Shown here in pieces: positions 22,801 to 34,136 of a stretch of DNA of 64,000 bases. The notes below the pieces were generated by a model. The model was not told where the DNA came from, ran no database searches, and saw only the letters and a list, made by a program, of their open reading frames with translations. A program made the translations under genes and the position numbers. Origin of the DNA: Massariosphaeria phaeospora (lineage: Eukaryota > Ascomycota > Dothideomycetes > Pleosporales); assembly GCA_011032825.1 (NCBI GenBank), contig JAADJZ010000007.1:1054001-1118000 (forward strand), in the 5' to 3' direction. Every line of letters starts with the position of its first letter. Position 1 is the stretch's first letter.

Positions 22801-23949
22801 TCAACCAGTTCCTTTTCCGCCACCCTTGGTTTGCTTACCATCAGCATGGTCCAAGCGCTTCTTCTGATCATCTCGCTCTTTCATCTCCGCATTGATGTTG
22901 AAATGCGAGCTCCTGATCTTAGCATACATCTCCCCCGCGGTAACACCCTTCAACGGCTCGGCCCACTTGCCAGTAATCAGCGTTTCCAGACTATCAGAAT
23001 CCACAAGGACACGCACATGGGCCCTGAGAACAAAGACGATACTGAACCTGTATTTTGGGGTCTCATCCAACGATGCCCCAGGATTTCCGTAAGACACAAC
23101 CCTATGCGGACCCGCCGGGTAACGAAAATTGGAAAAACGCTGCAATTGACGACCGGCAAGTAGCGTCGCACAGGGCGTTTTATACGTCCTCTCGATACCG
23201 AAATGTTTGGTTCCGTCCCAGACTTCTAGACCGGCGACATTACCAACTACCACGGAAAGGAGACCAAGGTCTGCGTGCGGCTCTGCAACGACCTTCTCTT
23301 CCCAAGACTCGTACCGGAATAGTCGGAGCATCGTTGCGGTCTTGTCTTCCTCGTTCTCACCCATAGTCTTGCAGGGACCGACAAATTGGCGCAGGCCCTC
23401 ATGCTCGCCGCGTGGCAAACCAAGAGTGGAGCTGATGCGCTCGAGCGAAGAGTCGAGGTACGCGCCCATGAGATCCCAATATCGTTTTGCTGGTGCCTTT
23501 AGGACGTCGGGCGTATACGATAGTGTGCGAAGCGTGATGAATTCCTTTTCGCCACGAATCTTAGACCAGCCCTCTTCGCTGCCAAGCCGTGTCTTCCAGC
23601 GTTCTTTCTCGGAATCCGGAAGGTCGAAAAACTGTTGGCTTGCGAGGAAAAGTTCTTCATAGGCGTTTTGGAGAGGATGTGGTCCAGGTACCGGTTCAGC
23701 AGAATTTGGCGGTTCTGGGTGTGATTGGGTGCCGGATATAGCTGGCGGAGGTATTTGTGGGAATGTCACAGTAGTCCAGCCAAGTTGTGAAAGTGTGTGC
23801 TGATGTTCTGGTAGCACAAGCGGCAAAGGATATTGTTCTAAAGGGGCCCTTGTATCTCGACATGCTCGCCTTCGCCTAGACCGGAAGCGCGCGATGAATT
23901 TAGAAATGGAGAACTGGTCGGAAGACTTAGAAGGCGCTATAGCGGCCAT
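22801..23949 (-). CDS. 2-oxoglutarate/Fe(II)-dependent oxygenase family protein, 382 aa
   Basis: Single exon. The fold of isopenicillin-N-synthase-like oxygenases is visible: an N-terminal DIOX_N-like part (YEELFLASQQFFDLPDSEKE, matching the usual FF-LP-EEK), then the iron site in EPHADLGLLSVV (H225, D227) and GPHRVVSY (H282). YRFSIVFVLR (R301, S303) would bind 2-oxoglutarate. The N terminus has an Arg-rich patch, possibly mitochondrial but more likely unstructured. Its gene ends 109 bp from the convergent bZIP-type gene. The substrate is unknown; the family hydroxylates or oxidises many small molecules. Confidence 0.88.
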   Translation of the reverse strand: MAAIAPSKSSDQFSISKFIARFRSRRRRACRDTRAPLEQYPLPLVLPEHQHTLSQLGWTTVTFPQIPPPAISGTQSHPEPPNSAEPVPGPHPLQNAYEELFLASQQFFDLPDSEKERWKTRLGSEEGWSKIRGEKEFITLRTLSYTPDVLKAPAKRYWDLMGAYLDSSLERISSTLGLPRGEHEGLRQFVGPCKTMGENEEDKTATMLRLFRYESWEEKVVAEPHADLGLLSVVVGNVAGLEVWDGTKHFGIERTYKTPCATLLAGRQLQRFSNFRYPAGPHRVVSYGNPGASLDETPKYRFSIVFVLRAHVRVLVDSDSLETLITGKWAEPLKGVTAGEMYAKIRSSHFNINAEMKERDDQKKRLDHADGKQTKGGGKGTG

Positions 23950-24237
23950 TGAGAACGACCACCCTTTTGAGGCTGCTGGTACTGTGTGGATCTTATACAG
24001 GTGTTAGGGAGGAGAGGAGACGAAAATGTTGATGAAAGGAACGCTGGCAAACATACTGTAAGTAGTGCGGACAGGTGGTGGACGCTAATTGTGGCTGTGT
24101 GGGGCTGAATGACGTCACGTGTCCCTATACAGCCACGATGACTAGGCACATCCACTTGGGTGACAGGAGCTACCTTTGTATGCATATAAATTTGTGTCAA
24201 GCACATATAATACATACCACAGCTATGTCTTCCGTGC

Positions 24238-25563
24238 CTACACTCGGTTTCGACCCTTATCCCACATATCCCTCTCACGCTCCTGGAACCATTGATGTGC
24301 GATAGCTTTGATCTTTACCGGCTTCTCCACCCCATCTGCCTCTTCTCTTTGCACTCCGAACTCAGCATTTGGCTTCCAGGAACCACCCTCAGCACTAACA
24401 CGCATGCTTGTCATCATTTCCAGTCGACAGAGCGCAAGTCCGACGTTTCCGATCCCTGCGATAAATTTGCCCGCTGCTCTGCCCTTCTTGACATTCCCTT
24501 CCTCATCCAATGGCTTTATATCGGCGCCAGATTTGATAGGCTTGTGGTTCCATGTTGGATCCAAATCCGGTAATGTGGCCTTGCCGATGTCTGCCTGCTC
24601 GAGATAGAGCTGGACAGGTAGCATCCGCTTGCGCACGACGCCTGTGTGTTTGGTACGGATCGTAAGTTCTTGCCCTACATAACATCCCTTTTTGAAATCA
24701 ATGCCATTGCTCAGATCGATGTTGCACTCCATCGGCAAAGCGCTCTCCCTAGGTATCTCTTTTGGCCCTTCTGCGATTCCATGAAGATAGCGGCGCATGT
24801 GGTATTGGATGGTGTCCACCACAGGAACCGTGAGACTCGTTGCCGCTTCCGGTAGACCATTTTCCTCCTTATACAAGCAACGGAACCCGAAGTTGAGAGC
24901 GCGAGGGTCTTCGAGAGACGCGATAATAGCTGCATGTTGCAGCTCCGCAGAGGGTAGCCCCCACGCAGCGGCAACGCGAACCTCATTCTCTTCCACCAGT
25001 TTCATGCTGATTTTACTCCTAAGCTTGTGTCGCTTCAAGTGTTTCGCCAGAGCCTCGGCCTCTCCGCCGTCCACCTCGATATAACACGCCCAATCGTTCG
25101 CCGCGAGCTCCGGATACACCCAGACAAACACGTCCCAGAGCACTCTGCCTCGCGCATCGAGGAACGCAGAGTAGAATGGCGTGCGACGGTTGGAGTCTAC
25201 ATTGTTCGTCACAAGTCCTTGTAGAAACTTCGCAGCGTCTGGACCGGAGAGGGAAATCAAACGTCGGTCGGGAAGTGGCGCGAAGCCGGCTGTGGCTAGA
25301 TCTGGAAGACGATTCGGAGTTTGCTGGGTTGAGTATAGTCTTCGAGGGTCGGAGCGCGGTATTGATGTCTTACTCGAGCTGCGTTCAAATTCCTGTTGCG
25401 GGGACTCGTAAAGGTTCGGAGGGCATCGTGACGCTACGAGAGCAGTCCTGGCTGTCGAGGTGCTAATGTGGCGGCGTGGAGATAATGGTATCCTGCGAAG
25501 AAAGCAGAGACGACCCAAGCAGGAGTCGCAAATGTACGGCCTGGCAGCCGACCGATATGACAT
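24238..25563 (-). CDS. IBA57: IBA57/CAF17 mitochondrial iron-sulphur assembly factor, 441 aa
   Basis: Single exon with a long basic N terminus (MSYRSAARPYICDSCLGRL, then SPRRHISTSTART) acting as a likely mitochondrial presequence. The body is a GcvT/YgfZ-like fold: LISLSGPDAAKFLQGLVTNN, then YSAFLDARGRVLWDVFVWVY, and the family signature KKGCYVGQELTIRTKHTG with the conserved Cys294. Known role: matrix protein acting with ISA1/ISA2 in the late step that builds 4Fe-4S clusters for aconitase, lipoate synthase and complex I. It is transcribed in the same direction as the oxygenase gene, 288 bp upstream of it, with no sign of functional linkage. Confidence 0.95.
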   Translation of the reverse strand: MSYRSAARPYICDSCLGRLCFLRRIPLSPRRHISTSTARTALVASRCPPNLYESPQQEFERSSSKTSIPRSDPRRLYSTQQTPNRLPDLATAGFAPLPDRRLISLSGPDAAKFLQGLVTNNVDSNRRTPFYSAFLDARGRVLWDVFVWVYPELAANDWACYIEVDGGEAEALAKHLKRHKLRSKISMKLVEENEVRVAAAWGLPSAELQHAAIIASLEDPRALNFGFRCLYKEENGLPEAATSLTVPVVDTIQYHMRRYLHGIAEGPKEIPRESALPMECNIDLSNGIDFKKGCYVGQELTIRTKHTGVVRKRMLPVQLYLEQADIGKATLPDLDPTWNHKPIKSGADIKPLDEEGNVKKGRAAGKFIAGIGNVGLALCRLEMMTSMRVSAEGGSWKPNAEFGVQREEADGVEKPVKIKAIAHQWFQERERDMWDKGRNRV

Positions 25564-25998
25564 TGGAGGGGAGGCCTCGCCTTGAGGACAGCCGGACCCG
25601 ACAGGATTCGTTACCGATTAGCTAACCCTCTCGCCTTGAGTAGCTCTATCAAGGTATTGCGCAGTACATAGCATAGAATAGAAATTAGCAAAACAAACGA
25701 GACCTCTGTCTATTGCTGAAATGCCATATGATGTCAGGAGGATGGAGGGTCGCGGGTCGAAGGTGGCCCAGGGAAAGGTTGAAGCGTCACGGAGATCCCG
25801 GCGTTAACAAGCTTGGCGCTATATTTGTCCACTTGGCAAAGTGCTCTAGGCGACCATGCCCTCTCCAGCTTAATAGCTCCTGGTAGTTCTATTCTAGACA
25901 AAACCGGTTATACTGGATAGACTACAACGGGGTTTTATAACGATTCGTAACGAGTAGAGATAGAATGCCGGAATCGTCTGCCCTGTCAAAAGCATAGC
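25564..25998. other. Intergenic, 435 bp
   Basis: Promoter of IBA57 and 3' region of the next minus-strand gene. No ORF or repeat stands out. Confidence 0.5.
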
Positions 25999-27095
25999 CT
26001 AGAGCCTGTCTTCCTGAGCCTTGCTTTTCTCCATGACTTCCCCCTGCTCGGCAACCTTCAGGGCAGCCGCCTCCGCGCGGTCTCTCGTCGTCGTCAGACC
26101 GCCGTCGAGGAACGCTATGATCTCTTCGAGAGATTTTAAGTGCATCAAGTCGTGTCTTCGACAGCGACTGAACTGCTTAGCAACCTCGCTGTCGTAAGTG
26201 TACTTCAACTCCATCCTCCAAGTGCCAGACATGAACTCCTCAAGTACTGATTTGGCGAGGCCAATAGGTTTTGGTTTGGTCGGGTCATCCTGACCACTGA
26301 AAAAGTTGCTGATATCGACAAGCTCGCGTACTGTTGCACCCATCTCTCTGGCCGCGGCGTTATCGAGAAGCATGCAAAAAGTAGACACGAAGTGGGTGTC
26401 GTTGAGATATTGGTCAATATCTAGGCAGACCGTTAGCTTCGCTCTACGAGAGGTCAGAGAGAGGAAGAGAGCTGAAAGAGCCAAGAGAGATAAAGGCGAC
26501 AACGCAACAAATGCAACAAAAGCGACATACTTCGCTCTTTGGCAGTCTTTTTAACCCTCAACTTTTTCCATGCATTCATGCTGATAGAGGTCAAAGGCAC
26601 CCCGTCCTTATACTCGAGGATTGCTTTCTGGGCTTGCTCGAGGCGCTCATAGGTGAGTCCACAGACGTTCCAATTGTGTTTGATCCATCGACGATGGGCT
26701 CTGCACGGCGTGTAACCCATCCTCATGCCCATGAAGCTAAGAATGAAGATGTAGTAGCGGGGCGAGTCGAGCTTGGTTTTTTCCTCGTATTTAACCTTCT
26801 TGACGTCGACGACCTTGTAGTGCTGGAGCTTGCTGAAGTACAATTTGAAAGTATGCTCGATTGTCATGCTAATGAGCTCTTTCATTACCAAATTCGATCC
26901 GATTGTCGCTACTGGTGTGAAGGGAGCTGAACAGGACTCAAAGTTCTCCTTGGTGAACAACTTCGTAAGGCGAAGTCGTTCCTCGATCTCATCAGCGATT
27001 TCGTAGTCATGTGTAGAGTCAAAAAAGCCGTGACCCCAGAAGTTGCCCTGGAGCTCAAAACCTGAGCGCTCGTTGGTCGGTACGCGTGAGTCCAT
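25999..27095 (-). CDS. Hypothetical protein of unknown family, 328 aa
   Basis: Two exons (26531-27095, 25999-26420) with a 110-nt intron (GTATGT...CCTAG) that joins TAKER to NIDQYLNDTHF in frame. The protein starts MDSRVPTNERSGFELQGNFW. The frame stays open about 100 bases further upstream into Thr/Ser-rich codons derived from a hexanucleotide repeat, but without a better ATG. It is a soluble, mixed helical protein with CRAHRRWIKHNWNVCGLTYE and a helical, Ala/Glu-rich C terminus (TTTRDRAEAAALKVAEQG). I recognise no domain. It may belong to a lineage-restricted ascomycete family. Confidence 0.75.
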
Positions 27096-28006
27096 GTTGC
27101 CGTTGCCGTTGATGTAGATACAGGTGTTGGTGCAGATGCAGACCTTAATGAAGGTATTGATGTGGTTGTAACTTGTTGATGTGAATGTGGATGTGGATAT
27201 GGGTGTGAATGTTGATGTAGATGCCAGAAGTCAACAAGGCCGAAGAAGTTTTCCATGATGCGTCGCATAACTGCGGAAAGCGCGTATGCTTTCAGACGGA
27301 CGTGATCGCCCAGGGAAAGCGCGCATGCCCAGGACCAACTGAAGCCGGCGCCGGTATCCGAGTTGGCCGTCTGTACCTACCGTATGAATTAGTTCGTCTG
27401 ATCAATCGCGAGTGATCTCGACTTGACCTAGACCTACAGTAAGATACAATGTAAGGCGATTCGTCTGATCAATAGCGAGTAGTCTTAGCCAGATCTAGAC
27501 CCACATTGGGGTACACTGTAAGATAAACAATAGCTGCCTTTACCCCAAGGACTCACATTACACTTGAACAAGGATGAGATGAAGCTGTAAATCGGAGTGC
27601 TCGTAGCTATCATATAAAACATGCTTGCTCGATAGTAAGGAGGATTTTCCAGAGCTCTTACCAAGCTCCTGTCTAAACATACTTCCGCCTAACCTTCCAG
27701 GTGTCCGACTGCTGTCCTCTGCGAACAGTTGGCAAACATTGCAAGTTTATACGGTAGGAAGTGAAAACTTGCGTTGAGGAGGCAGAGATATAAAATAGCG
27801 TTACTAGAGATTGAGTGCTCTGATGAATTGTACGATATGTGAAATTCATTGACGCCAGTAATGCCTACCTGAACATATTTAAGATACACAAGAGCTCCAA
27901 TGCAGCTGAATTTCGACGCCCCAACGCCAGTTACTAAGAGATGCCATCTCTAGTGAGGTATCCTAGACACTCCAGACCAGTTTTCTAAAACCTTATCTTG
28001 CACTTT
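27096..28006. other. Intergenic, 0.9 kb, with two repeats
   Basis: Contains a hexanucleotide-rich stretch (gtggat/gtgaat units, about 27179-27224) and a 67-bp direct repeat (27393-27526). No gene is supported; the plus-strand frame at 27221-27415 has no recognisable feature. Confidence 0.5.
27393..27526. repeat. 67-bp direct repeat, two copies
   Basis: Copies start at 27393 and 27460, each with ttcgtctgatcaat followed by cgagt. The ends are acaatgtaag in copy 1 and acactgtaag in copy 2. The middle parts differ by several substitutions. Origin and function are not evident. Confidence 0.7.
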
Positions 28007-29818
28007 CTAGTCATCCTTCCGATTGGTCAACCTGGAGTTTTCATCACCGTCTTCTGCAGGCTCAACCTCATCGTCGCTCCACTTGTCGTCCTCTCCCACA
28101 GCAAAGATAGTGTCTCCATCGAGGCTTTCCCTCGGTGGAACTATAGGCTTTTGGGGTTTGGGCGCCGGGAGCGGTGACGTGTCACGGTCGAATCTCCTAC
28201 TTTCGTTGTGCCTCGGTGCTGGGTCGTATGCTGGGGGATTATCAGATCCACCATCTTCTTCGTCAAGAGAGTCGCGCATAGAAGCGATCTCGAAGCCTTC
28301 ATCATCTTGGGCGATCTGAAGTATATTAGCATTGCATTCATCAAGTCAGAGATATATCTTACTTCATCGCTCATGGCAAATCTCCTGTTGTTGGCAGTCG
28401 GCCGCCATATGTATGCCACGAAGCAGACATCAGCAAGATACACCAGATTCAGCCATCCGTCTAGCACGAACCACCTTGTTTGCCAATGTGTGGGCTTGAA
28501 GTCAGGGCTAGATGCTCCAACAAATGTGAAACTGTTAAGAAAGAAGAAAGCAAAAATGACAATGATGCTCGTTAGGATGCACCACCATAGCTTTTTATAC
28601 ATGTTGGCCTTGACATGCTGCTTTCGCTCTAGAAGATCCTTCATGGTGAGATTCAACGAGTTCAAAGTCCAAATGTAAAAAGCGGTAAGTGTAGCGGAGA
28701 GCGGGAGGATGACGAGAAGTACGAGCGGGCCAGCATCATCTGGCTTGATAGTTAGCGACGCGACTGCGTAGATGACACCGAAGACGAAGTGGGCGACGGC
28801 AAGCCAGCGGATGACGGTCATAGTCTTGCCGAGCGACGGCTTCACAACTCCGTATCCCATGCACACAATCAATAGTAGGAAGAAGGAGAACGAGTTGCGA
28901 AAGGCGTTCAGTACGGCCACGACGATCATGAGCACCTTGGCGCCGACGTTGTTTCCATGGCGGTTTAGGTAATCGTAGAAGCCCCAGGTCATTAGCATCT
29001 CCACCACCAGGAAGACCAGGATGGCCGTGATGTAGTTCTGGACAGCGAGGATATCGTGCCGATTCTGGAAATAGAGAAATCCCCAAAACATCAGGACAAC
29101 GAAGTAGACGATGGTTATGCCGCCATAGAACGGGAGCTTGGCGATGTCAGCCGCGGGGAGCTCGCCGTATGCGTTGCGGAAGGTCACGATAGCCTCGAAC
29201 TCGACATCGTCGGTGTATGCTATTGTAGCCACGCAGTAGAATCCTGTCTTGAGATTTACCTTCTGCTGGCCTTCCGACGCGACGGGGTAGTTGATGGGCT
29301 GGGGCTCTTTGAGGTGGATCGCAGCGGTGCGGATGTGGTTCTTCGAGACCGAGTTGGCGTCGTCGGTAAGGATCCATTCGCCCTTTTGGGTGTTGTTGCA
29401 CAGGTTCGCGCCAATCGTCTCGTCGTTGCAGATGTATTTGCGCTGCGGTTCACGGTCAGCGTGGCCAGGCTGGGGACTGATGCGACGGACCTGGTCGGCG
29501 GGCAGTGAGGTGGGCTTGCCCAGCAGCATTGTGTCCCTCCATTCCCACACAGCTACTCCGACAGTGGGGTCGTCGATGCCGACGTTCTGCTCCTTGCCCG
29601 ACTTGAGGAACTTGATGAGGATGAAGGGCTCCATCTGGCCGCCCCACGACTTCTTGCTGTACATGCCCGCGCACTTCTGTCGGTCATCTTGCGTCTGGCC
29701 ATGGAGTTAGCAGGTGCCGTGAGACGAGCGCGTGCCGGCCTACAATCGTCAAGTCAATGGCCGCCACCGTCGCGATGAGGGACAGCAGCAGCACCACTGC
29801 CTGGAGCCAGGGCTGCAT
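28007..29818 (-). CDS. PTM1/GPR107-like seven-transmembrane Golgi protein, 571 aa
   Basis: Three exons (29744-29818, 28363-29694, 28007-28315) with introns of 49 and 47 nt. Exon 1 is a signal peptide (MQPWLQAVVLLLSLIATVAA). A luminal domain of about 180 residues with CAGMYSKKSWGG and paired Cys (KYICND, then GANLCNN) is followed by seven hydrophobic segments of the Lung 7-TM/GOST family: ITIVYFVVLMFWGFLYF, YITAILVFLVVEMLMTWGFY, NAFRNSFSFFLLLIVCMGYG and others. The cytosolic tail is acidic and Pro-rich (NPPAYDPAP, then KPQKPIVPPRE). Family members sit in Golgi/endosomal membranes and are thought to act in membrane traffic. It shares a 335-bp divergent promoter with CTU2. Confidence 0.93.
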
Positions 29819-30153
29819 GCTGCGTTGAGGCCAGCTGGCGCAGCGGGCGGCGGACGGCGGAAGAAAGGCAGTCGGGGAGGATGCGAGGCGTGCAGTCGCA
29901 GCGAGGAGACGGAGAAGCTCAGAGAAGCTTCGATTTGCGGAATCACACGCAGCGGTCACCGACGAGGTGTGGGTGTGGTGTCGTCCTGGGTCCTGCCGCG
30001 GCCGCGACTGCTTTCCACAAATTCCGGCCCGGGCGCCGCGCCTGCCCAGTTGTGGCGCAGCGGATCATTCAGACGACACCAACACTGTAGACACGCACGC
30101 ACACCCACCATTATTGCTCCAACATAGCGTCTGCAACGCCAACGCCCGACGAC
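29819..30153. promoter_or_regulatory. Divergent promoter region, PTM1-like and CTU2
   Basis: 335 bp separate the two start codons. The stretch is GC-rich with no obvious TATA box, as often seen for housekeeping genes. Shared regulation is inferred from the arrangement only. Confidence 0.55.
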
Positions 30154-31364
30154 ATGCCAGGCACACATGTTTCTGCCGTCTCTGAACAGTCCTGCCGGCG
30201 GTGCAAGGACGCTGCAGCCGTTGTTGTGGTGCGCAGGGAGCCACTCTGTGTGTGAGTGACCTGGGCGTGGCTATGATTCAACAACTAAATTACCACAGCG
30301 AGTGCTTCGTGAAGTATGTACATACAAAGACCATCAAACGAATGGAGTCGTTCCGGGTACGCTTTGCTGCACAGGATCAACAGCGCCGCATCTTGTTACC
30401 GCTATCCTTTGGCGTCTCGTCGGTCACGCTCCTGCACATCCTGGACCACCACCTCACAACACAGACTACGAGAACTGGCCGAACTGGATTTGCGCTCGAT
30501 GTGGTGTTCGTTGACACTCTAGGTCTTGAAAATCCGTTTCCCAGCGAGTCCCTTTTAGCTCAAGCCAAGGGGAAATATCCCGACCACAGGTATACCTCAC
30601 TGCCATTGTACGACGTCTTCCGTCTGCTCCCCAATGAGTCGTCTCTGCACAATCTAGTACCTGGCCTGGATTTGCCGAATAATTTGCCTGTCTCGGAGCA
30701 ACTCACTAGCTTAATCAACTCGCTCCCTTCGGCTACAGCCCGCGCAGACGTGCTATACACCCTGAGGACGCGGCTGATCGTGGAGCACGCCAAGTCTACC
30801 GGCTGTGAAACCATCATATGGGGTGATAGCACGACCAAGCTCGCCGAGAAAACGCTGGCTGAGACAGCCAAGGGGCGTGGTTTCTCCTTGCCGTGGCAAG
30901 TAGCAGATGGGGAATCACCATTTGGCATCACTTTCCATTATCCTCTTCGAGACCTACTAAAGAAAGAGCTTGTTGCATATGTTGACATAGCCAGTCCATC
31001 TTTGTCGGCCTTGATAGAGCAGTCTTCTTCGGCAAGTGCACAAGCCTCGTTGAGTTCGAAGAATACAACGATCGACGATCTCATGAAGCAGTACTTCGAA
31101 TCTGTTGAGGAAAACTTTCCTAGTATCGTTTCGAACGTTGTACGTACCACTGGCAAGCTTCAGGCTAGCTCAAGCTCCCCGTCAGATCCGCATTGCAGTC
31201 TCTGTGGCATGCCTGTGACGGACGGACGATTCGGCATTCACGGCTGGGGAGGAGATCAGCAGGACGGTTCAGACTTCCCATCTGGGGAGGGGAATAGTCG
31301 TCTTTGCTATGGATGCACTCGATCGATGCCTCTGTCCGCAATGACCATTAATGGACGTTCATGA
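30154..31364 (+). CDS. CTU2: Cytoplasmic tRNA 2-thiolation protein 2 (CTU2/NCS2), 387 aa
   Basis: Two exons (30154-30251, 30299-31364) with a 47-nt intron (GTGAGT...CACAG) between the paired Cys motifs. N terminus: SCRRCKDAAAVVVVRREPLC, then VECFVKYVHTKTIKRMESF, typical of CTU2. The core carries LLPLSFGVSSVTLLHIL, which replaces the SGGxDS loop of the active partner, and CETIIWGDSTTKLAEKTL. The C terminus has a Cys-rich cluster (CSLCGMP, then LCYGCTRSM). Known role: partner of NCS6/CTU1 and URM1 in thiolation of the wobble uridine (mcm5s2U34) of Lys, Glu and Gln tRNAs in the cytosol. It is divergent from the PTM1-like gene. Confidence 0.93.
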
Positions 31365-31687
31365 CATTGCTTTAAAACACAAGAGTTACTGGATGTCCAT
31401 ATTCGATCGACAAAGGCATCAATCCTACCGGAAATCACTAATACATATCAACACGTTATATCGCGTACGGTACATAACAACAATGCGCTCAAGCTACGGA
31501 AAAGAACTGAATCTAGCCCCACGTTTGCGCTTCTCAGACATGTGTCTAACAATACGAGGAGTTTTAGCAGGCAAGCACATAAGAAATAGTCGTGCGGGTA
31601 AAACATTCTAGGTGGCGGTCCGCGATTAACCTCAGTCTGTGACACAGCAATCGTAATAAGATACCTAGTATCGCCAAATATCAGTCT
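31365..31687. other. Intergenic, 323 bp
   Basis: 3' region of CTU2 and upstream region of the decayed membrane-protein gene. Nothing recognised. Confidence 0.45.
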
Positions 31688-33767
31688 ATGTTTTCTAGTC
31701 TTGCTAATGCCGTCCGAATGTCGCTCCTCATATACTTCTCGTTTCTGATTTACGCAGAAGTGCTTGCAGCTCCAGTCTCAACTTCCAACCTTCCGTCTAT
31801 TTGACCAGGACAGGAGAAGGTGGGTTGGACAGGGGCACCGCGAGTCCGAGGCACTTTCGATCTCCTCTTTTCGTGCTTGACCACGCTCTCACTCTGTGCA
31901 TGGACGACTTACCATCCAAACGTGCATTCCGGACGGTCAGAATGGAAGAGACTGGGACACAGGCTGTTTTGGATGCTGGTTGCTGTGTTGGTGCCTGAGA
32001 TGGTGCTGTTTTGTGCTTGGGAGCAGTGGTGGGCCACAAAAACCTTGAAACAGGAGATCAACGCGATGGGAGAAAGAGCTTGGACTAGTGAGACTGGTCT
32101 TATTAGAGAAGAGTGGAATAGTGAAGAAGGAAGAAGCTGTCGAGCATGCAACGCACAGAGTCTACGCGAGAGCGACACCACCTCCAGGGCCTCATTCGAG
32201 TACTATTTGGGTCTCCTTTTTCGGGAAGAACATACGTCTCACAGTTCTTCTATCATAAGTTCGCATCAAACAAAGAGCTCGGAGTCTGAAACCAAAGAGA
32301 CAGACATCATCAAACTGAAGCGTTGGTCGATTCTTTCTTGGAGAAGCAACCAAGGCAAGTCACCAAAGCCACAACACCACACCTGGACAACAGAAGAGGC
32401 TTTCTTTGCCCTCTCCGGCGGCTACGCAGTCCTATCCCCCCCTCTCAGCCTCGCCGCTCACCCTTACACCCTCCGGGCTCTTGTTCCTAGCTCGCCTTGG
32501 CCTACTACCACTCGCCTCGCCCACAACCATCCCCGACAAGTCCAAAGCTGACCACGCGCGAAAGTGCTAGTCTGCTTGCAAGCAAGCTGGTTTCTAGTGC
32601 AATGCATCGCCCGAGGAGCGCGGAAGTTGCCACTCACTGTCCTGGAAATGCGTGTCCTAGCACACGTCCTCTGCGCCTTTGCCATGTACGCGATTTGGAT
32701 CCACAAGCCCTACGGCGTCGGCGCTCCCATCATTATTGAAAGCGAACCGGTACGCGGTCTCGGTGGGCTTTGGACCAGTCACGATCTGTGTCCCCCACGC
32801 GGGCTAACAGGCTTGCATCAGTGTCCATTATCTTCACCAGGCCTCAATATAAATCAAATCGCCGCGTCTCACCAACGGCCTACGAAGCCGCCCTCCAAGA
32901 TGTTAAAATACTCACCCTTCCTCCGCGACTACTTCGACTTTTACCCGCCGACAACGACATACGATCATCATCCGCGACCGGAGAGCACAGCGCGCACAGA
33001 AGTCGAAACGGCAAAATTGGATGACCATCTCTTGCGTGCGAACCGCGCATTGGCTTACTTGAGAGCACGCGGTGTCCATTTTCCGTACGCAGCGTACGGC
33101 ACCCGCGTCGTCAACGGCGATGACGACCACATTGAAGATGCGATTTCCGTTTCCATACCCTCCAGATATGTTGTCGCAGCGCGCAGTGACTTGGTTGTTG
33201 AGGGACTAGACCCGGCGGCAGAACGCTCGAAATGGGATTAGTTGCGTAGCGTGCAGCTTCAAGTACGTATCCAAGAACAGGACCAGTGCGGATCATCTTG
33301 GCGGGGATTTACTGACTGTGAGCCAGGCTTTTGCCGTTCTGACGCCGCTCTATGGGGGCCTCCATCTCCTTGCGTGGTCGCCCTCGCACTTTCCGACGCT
33401 GGTGGAAGCGTGGATGTGGCGCGCCTCAGCCTTCGTTATGATCGCGGCGCCGCTTGTGCACGCTTTCCCGTTTGCGATGGAAGTGTTTTGGGAATGGGAT
33501 CGATCTTTCCGGTCAAGTTCGGTGGTCGAGCTGGATGATGGTAAGGCCGCGCCACACATCTCATTACCTGTTCGCGTGTGGGAGTCGGTTCTATCAAGTT
33601 TCGTGAGCATGACCTTTGTGGTGTCGGTTGGCCTAGCATCGATATGCTGGGCGGCGTATCCATTTGCTAGGCTCTATGTGCTGGTGGAGTGTTTTGCGGG
33701 GCTGCGGGTGGAGAGGGATGTGTATCGGACGGTTGAGTGGGCCAACTTCATTCCACACGCAGGGTGA
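31688..33767 (+). pseudogene. Decayed fungal multi-pass membrane protein gene
   Basis: A signal-peptide-like start at 31688 (MFSSLANAVRMSLLIYFSFL) runs into TGA at 31802-31804, then continues in the same frame as PGQEKVGWTGAPRVRGTFDL, then SCLTTLSLCAWTTYHPNV. This is the N-terminal pattern (W-PRxRGT-LLxSCLxTLxLCVWTA-HLN) of a widespread ascomycete membrane family of unknown function. Around a C7 run at 32435-32441 the family frame shifts by one (SPLTLTPSGLLFLARLGLLP). It shifts back after KADHARK near 32568, giving LVCLQASWFLVQCIARG, then IWIHKPYGVGAP. A further shift near 33236 precedes LGGDLLTVSQAFAVLTPLYG, and the normal C terminus VYRTVEWANFIPHAG ends at 33767. One nonsense codon and at least three shifts make the gene non-functional unless the sequence has errors. 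Confidence 0.75.
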
Positions 33768-34136
33768 TGGGCTAGTAATTTTAGGTGGAATGTACTTGGC
33801 AGCAATACATAAGAAGAAGGGCCTGCGGAGCAACAGGTACTGTACATAATAGAAGTTGGTTTATTACGAATTAACTAATGCGAAGAAGATTGCGCCATCG
33901 GGCGTCGTCGATACGCCTGCCTTTACGGAATATCATTACAATTGGGAATACAGTGGATGCAACGCTAAGAGAAGGTGGGGTATCTAGTAGTAACATGAGT
34001 ACGCTACAAAGAGACAATGTATGTATGGTGCGGCCGAACAACAACAGCCCAAATGGCTGCGGGTGGTGGAACGATGCAAGAAAAGAACCAGTGGTGTACG
34101 TTCGCTATCGAACATGATCAAAAGATATGGGATGGT
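33768..34136. other. Intergenic between convergent genes, 369 bp
   Basis: 3' ends of the decayed membrane gene and of the DUF4112 gene. No other feature seen. Confidence 0.5.

Noticed and set aside
18758..24237. Secondary-metabolite cluster (hydrolase, SDR, bZIP, oxygenase together)
   Set aside because: No polyketide synthase, peptide synthetase, terpene cyclase or transporter is present, and IBA57 follows immediately.
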